DNA of 7,463 nt from NCBI GenBank assembly GCA_022565655.1, contig JAIUMG010000164.1, positions 1 to 7,463 on the forward strand, in the 5' to 3' direction. The notes below the pieces were generated by a model, which saw only the letters and a list, made by a program, of their open reading frames with translations, had not been told where the DNA came from and searched no databases. Shown here piece by piece: positions 5,527 to 7,463 of the stretch. Made by a program: the position numbers and the translations under genes. The stretch is from Alkalimonas sp. GTDB taxonomy: Bacteria > Pseudomonadota > Gammaproteobacteria > Enterobacterales > Alteromonadaceae. Positions within the stretch are counted from its first letter, which is position 1, and each line of letters starts with the position of its first letter.

Positions 5527-6206
5527 GATGATGACTCCGTATGCACAAGTTGTTGCGTGATAAAAGCGCTGATATCAGCAATCTCCTGAGGACAGACTTG
5601 ATGCTGCATGGGGTACTGATGCCATTGCACCTGAAAACCGACTTGCTTTAAAGCCTCTGCCGCTTGCAATCCGCCCGCCATGGGCACCACAGGGTCCATC
5701 TGGCCATGCGCCATCAGAACCGGCGTGGCTTTATTGATAGCCAGGGCTTCAGCAGCCAGCTTATCCACAGCACACATGTAGGTAGATAAAGCCATCACAC
5801 CGGCCAGCTTGTAAGGAAGGCGAGGCAATAAATGCAATGCAATCACCCCTCCCTGGCTAAACCCTGCCAGCACAATACGCTCGGACGGGATCCCTTCAGC
5901 AATTAGTTGATCCAGCAGCGCTTGCACCTGAGCGGCTGAATCACGAACGCCTGCCTCATCGGCCCGACTGAGTAAATCCATGCTTTTAATGTCGTACCAG
6001 GCTCGCATTTCCATGCCACCATTGATGGTCACAGGCTGAATGGGCGCGTGTGGAAAAATAAACCGAATGCCCGCCCCTGCGGGCAAACGCAACTCTGGCA
6101 CAATAGGCGCAAAGCCATGGCCGGAATCTCCCAAGCCATGTAACCAAACCACCACGGCCTGACAAGTCCCCTCTGCCGGGGTATCTACAAAAGGTAACAT
6201 ACTCAT
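5523..6206 (-). CDS. Carboxylesterase / acyl-protein thioesterase-like alpha/beta hydrolase
   Basis: 227 residues, typical for the phospholipase/carboxylesterase family (Abhydrolase_2, PF02230), which includes Pseudomonas esterases and eukaryotic acyl-protein thioesterases. It is probably cytoplasmic, since no signal peptide is seen. HGLGDSGHGF (23-32) carries the oxyanion-hole loop. PHAPIQPVTINGG (52-64) and MRAWYDI (67-73) are family landmarks. GFSQGG (115-120) holds nucleophile S117, GQMDPVVP (168-175) holds D171, and PMQHQVCPQE (199-208) holds H202, completing a Ser-Asp-His triad. Gln201 stands where many relatives have Gly before the catalytic His. The natural substrate is unknown; short acyl esters are typical in vitro. 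The ATG at 6206 overlaps the cyaY stop by one base (TAATG). A second ATG two codons later is possible. The place between cyaY and hemC is where E. coli carries cyaA. Confidence 0.93.
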   Translation of the reverse strand: MSMLPFVDTPAEGTCQAVVVWLHGLGDSGHGFAPIVPELRLPAGAGIRFIFPHAPIQPVTINGGMEMRAWYDIKSMDLLSRADEAGVRDSAAQVQALLDQLIAEGIPSERIVLAGFSQGGVIALHLLPRLPYKLAGVMALSTYMCAVDKLAAEALAINKATPVLMAHGQMDPVVPMAGGLQAAEALKQVGFQVQWHQYPMQHQVCPQEIADISAFITQQLVHTESSS

Positions 6207-6526
6207 TATTTCGGCTCTAATTGAACAGGGACACCGGCTTGCTTGCTGGCAGCATCATTCACCAATGTCCAGAATTCTAATCCACTACGGTTGTCGATCC
6301 ACTGACCATCTTTCCATTCGCAATGATGCCCATTAAACTTGGTGGCCACCCAGATTTGCTGCAAGGGTGGCTGCTTATTAATGATAATTTTGCTGCCGTT
6401 GTTGAACGTCACTTCCAACAAGCCACCATGAGACTCATAATCCAGATCGACATCCAGCTGCTCAATGGCTTCTTCGACAGCCAGCATCGTGGCATCAGCT
6501 AATTCATCATATTCGCGATCATTCAT
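6206..6526 (-). CDS. cyaY: CyaY, bacterial frataxin
   Basis: 106 residues, exactly the length of E. coli CyaY and clearly alignable from the first MND to the end. Frataxin binds iron weakly through an acidic surface and acts on the IscS-IscU machine to tune Fe-S cluster assembly. Its N-terminal helix is acidic (E4, D7, E8, D11, E18, E19, E22, D25, D27, D29). The beta-sheet core has the hallmarks GGLLEVTFNNGSKIIINKQPPLQQIW (34-59, shown by its key residues), then ATKFNGHHCEW and DNRSGLEFW, with the conserved WD/E-type turn and Trp residues. It heads the operon: a promoter lies just upstream and AGGTGA is placed 4 bases before the ATG. In E. coli the gene lies beside lptM, as here, but is single; coupling to hemC through the esterase is less common. 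Confidence 0.97.
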   Translation of the reverse strand: MNDREYDELADATMLAVEEAIEQLDVDLDYESHGGLLEVTFNNGSKIIINKQPPLQQIWVATKFNGHHCEWKDGQWIDNRSGLEFWTLVNDAASKQAGVPVQLEPK

Positions 6527-6530
6527 TTGG

Positions 6531-6536
6531 TCACCT
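6531..6536 (-). promoter_or_regulatory. Ribosome binding site of cyaY
   Basis: AGGTGA on the minus strand, 4 bases before the ATG at 6526 (the AGG core is 7 bases away). It fixes the CyaY start, which also matches the E. coli N-terminus. Confidence 0.65.
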
Positions 6537-6561
6537 GTTTGCTTTTGCTGCTAAGGATGCG

Positions 6562-6590
6562 ATTATAGAGCGTCCATTAATTTATGAAAT
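6562..6590 (-). promoter_or_regulatory. Promoter of the cyaY-esterase-hemCDXY-glycosylase operon
   Basis: A perfect TATAAT -10 box on the minus strand (6567-6562) is preceded after 17 bases by a weak -35 match, ATTTCA (6590-6585, three of six positions). Transcription would start near 6555, giving a leader of about 29 bases that contains the cyaY ribosome binding site. The region is AT-rich and shared with the divergent lptM gene. I could not identify a convincing separate promoter for lptM in these 71 bases. Confidence 0.55.
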
Positions 6591-6597
6591 AAAAACC

Positions 6598-6798
6598 ATG
6601 CATCAAAGATCCCTTTTCAGCACTTTCGTCCGTTTTTTGCTGCCTGCCGCGACTGTCATCTTGCTCTGTGCCTGTGGTCAAAAAGGCCCTCTTACCTTAC
6701 CACAACAGCCGGCGCCTGTCGCAGAAGAGCAAGAGAAGATGGAAGAAAATTCAGCCACTATGGCCATGGTTGGGAGTGAGCACGATGGATTACTTTAA
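6598..6798 (+). CDS. lptM: LptM, small lipoprotein of the LPS translocon
   Basis: 66 residues (E. coli LptM, formerly YifL, has 67). A type-II signal peptide (RSLF, then a hydrophobic core at 10-23) ends in the lipobox L23-C24-A25-C26, so C26 would be lipidated and the protein held in the outer membrane. Immediately after comes GQKGPLTLP (27-35), matching the GLKGPLYFP signature of E. coli LptM. The remainder is a Pro-, Glu- and Met-rich tail with little order. The E. coli protein binds LptD-LptE and helps it fold and form correct disulfides. The ATG has no visible Shine-Dalgarno, only an A-rich leader. The last 14 bases overlap the start of lysA. The position beside cyaY and before lysA is typical. 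Confidence 0.9.
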   Translation: MHQRSLFSTFVRFLLPAATVILLCACGQKGPLTLPQQPAPVAEEQEKMEENSATMAMVGSEHDGLL

Positions 6799-7463
6799 TT
6801 ACCGAAATCAGCAACTTTTTGCTGAAGACTTGCCCCTGTCCGATATTGCAAATCAGTACGGCACCCCTTGCTATGTCTATTCCCGCGCCACTCTGGAGCG
6901 CCATTACAAGGCATTTAGTGACGCGGCCGCCGAGCATCCCCACCTCATTTGCTACGCCGTTAAAGCCAACAGCAACATTGCCATTCTGAATCTGCTGGCG
7001 CGCCTTGGCAGTGGTTTTGACATTGTCTCTGAAGGGGAGCTGCGCCGAGTGATGGCGGCCGGTGGTGATCCGAATAAAGTGGTGTTTTCTGGCGTGGCAA
7101 AAACCGCCGATGAGATGCGCTATGCGCTTCAGCTGGGTATTAAGTGCTTTAATGTGGAGTCTGAGGCTGAGCTGCATCGCTTACAGCAGGTAGCCGCCGA
7201 GCTTGGCGTGACTGCCCCAGTGTCTATTCGGGTCAACCCGGATATTGATGCCAAAACTCACCCGTACATTTCGACTGGTTTAAAAGCCAATAAGTTTGGC
7301 ATTGATATTAACGATGCTGAGCGCATTTATCAGCAAGCCGCTGCGGCATCGAACCTGCAGGTGGTTGGCGTTGATTGCCATATCGGCTCACAACTGACCG
7401 AGACCCAACCCTTTCTCGATGCGCTGGAAAAACTACTGCAATTGATTGACCGCCTGCAACAAC
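6785..7463 (+). CDS. lysA: Diaminopimelate decarboxylase, N-terminal part
   Basis: The first 226 residues of a PLP enzyme of about 415; the rest is beyond the right edge. It converts meso-2,6-diaminopimelate to L-lysine and CO2, the last step of lysine synthesis. The alanine-racemase-type barrel is clear: TPCYVYS (27-33), ICYAVKANSN (55-64) with K60 forming the Schiff base with PLP, GSGFDIVSEGEL (75-86), FSGVAKT (101-107), a FNVES segment (122-126), RVNPDI (149-154), STGLKANKFGI (163-173) and DCHIGSQL (197-204) with H199. The start ATG lies inside the lptM reading frame (14-base overlap, different frame), with GGAG (6773-6776) 8 bases upstream. dapF would be expected next in relatives, outside this window. 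Confidence 0.96.
   Translation, partial: MDYFNYRNQQLFAEDLPLSDIANQYGTPCYVYSRATLERHYKAFSDAAAEHPHLICYAVKANSNIAILNLLARLGSGFDIVSEGELRRVMAAGGDPNKVVFSGVAKTADEMRYALQLGIKCFNVESEAELHRLQQVAAELGVTAPVSIRVNPDIDAKTHPYISTGLKANKFGIDINDAERIYQQAAAASNLQVVGVDCHIGSQLTETQPFLDALEKLLQLIDRLQQ

Noticed and set aside
6758..7177. Minus-strand 139-residue ORF opposite lysA
   Set aside because: LysA motifs run through the whole stretch on the plus strand, so this is a shadow of its codon bias.
1..7463. CRISPR array, tRNA, rRNA, insertion sequence or phage attachment site
   Set aside because: No regularly spaced repeats, cloverleaf-like segments, transposase motifs or terminal inverted repeats were seen; coding density and composition are uniform.

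Overview
This window reads as a chromosomal housekeeping region of a gammaproteobacterium. The hemC-hemD-hemX-hemY order, a CyaY very close to the E. coli protein, and lptM followed directly by lysA all fit this class. The lptM-lysA pair and the general protein character suggest Alteromonadales or a relative such as Shewanella, Rheinheimera or Alkalimonas, but the genus is an inference and was not tested. Base composition looks near 50% GC and even throughout, and I see no insertion sequence, phage gene, CRISPR array, tRNA or rRNA.

Layout. (1) Bases 1-715, minus strand: the first 238 residues of a secreted protein with a signal peptide, a pre-peptidase C-terminal (PPC) beta-sandwich and the beginning of a cyanophycinase-like (peptidase S51) domain; the gene runs off the left edge. 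(2) Bases 716-1093: intergenic. It holds a terminator-like hairpin for the operon to its right, a good minus-strand promoter, a possible 36-residue small ORF, and a dyad at the end of that ORF. (3) Bases 1094-6526, minus strand: seven genes read right to left, cyaY, an alpha/beta-hydrolase esterase, hemC, hemD, hemX, hemY and a family-6-type uracil/hypoxanthine-DNA glycosylase. Every one of the six junctions overlaps by 1 or 4 bases, so this is almost certainly one translationally coupled operon. (4) Bases 6527-6597: a short divergent promoter region with a perfect TATAAT for the cyaY operon. (5) Bases 6598-7463, plus strand: the small lipoprotein lptM overlapping the start of lysA, which runs off the right edge.

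How the genes work together. HemC and HemD make uroporphyrinogen III, the common precursor of heme, siroheme and cobalamin. HemX and HemY are inner-membrane proteins that accompany these enzymes in gammaproteobacteria. CyaY (frataxin) handles iron for Fe-S assembly and possibly heme. The esterase and the DNA glycosylase have no obvious role in tetrapyrrole synthesis and look like passengers, or a link between heme/iron and damage repair. LptM supports assembly of the LPS translocon, and LysA makes lysine from meso-diaminopimelate.

Most of the window is ordinary. The points most worth a second look are the cyaY-headed, glycosylase-tailed heme operon in which cyaA is absent, the glutamine-rich repeat segment of HemX, the PPC-S51 domain order, and the structured 378-base intergenic region. 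I found no convincing evidence of an undescribed system.
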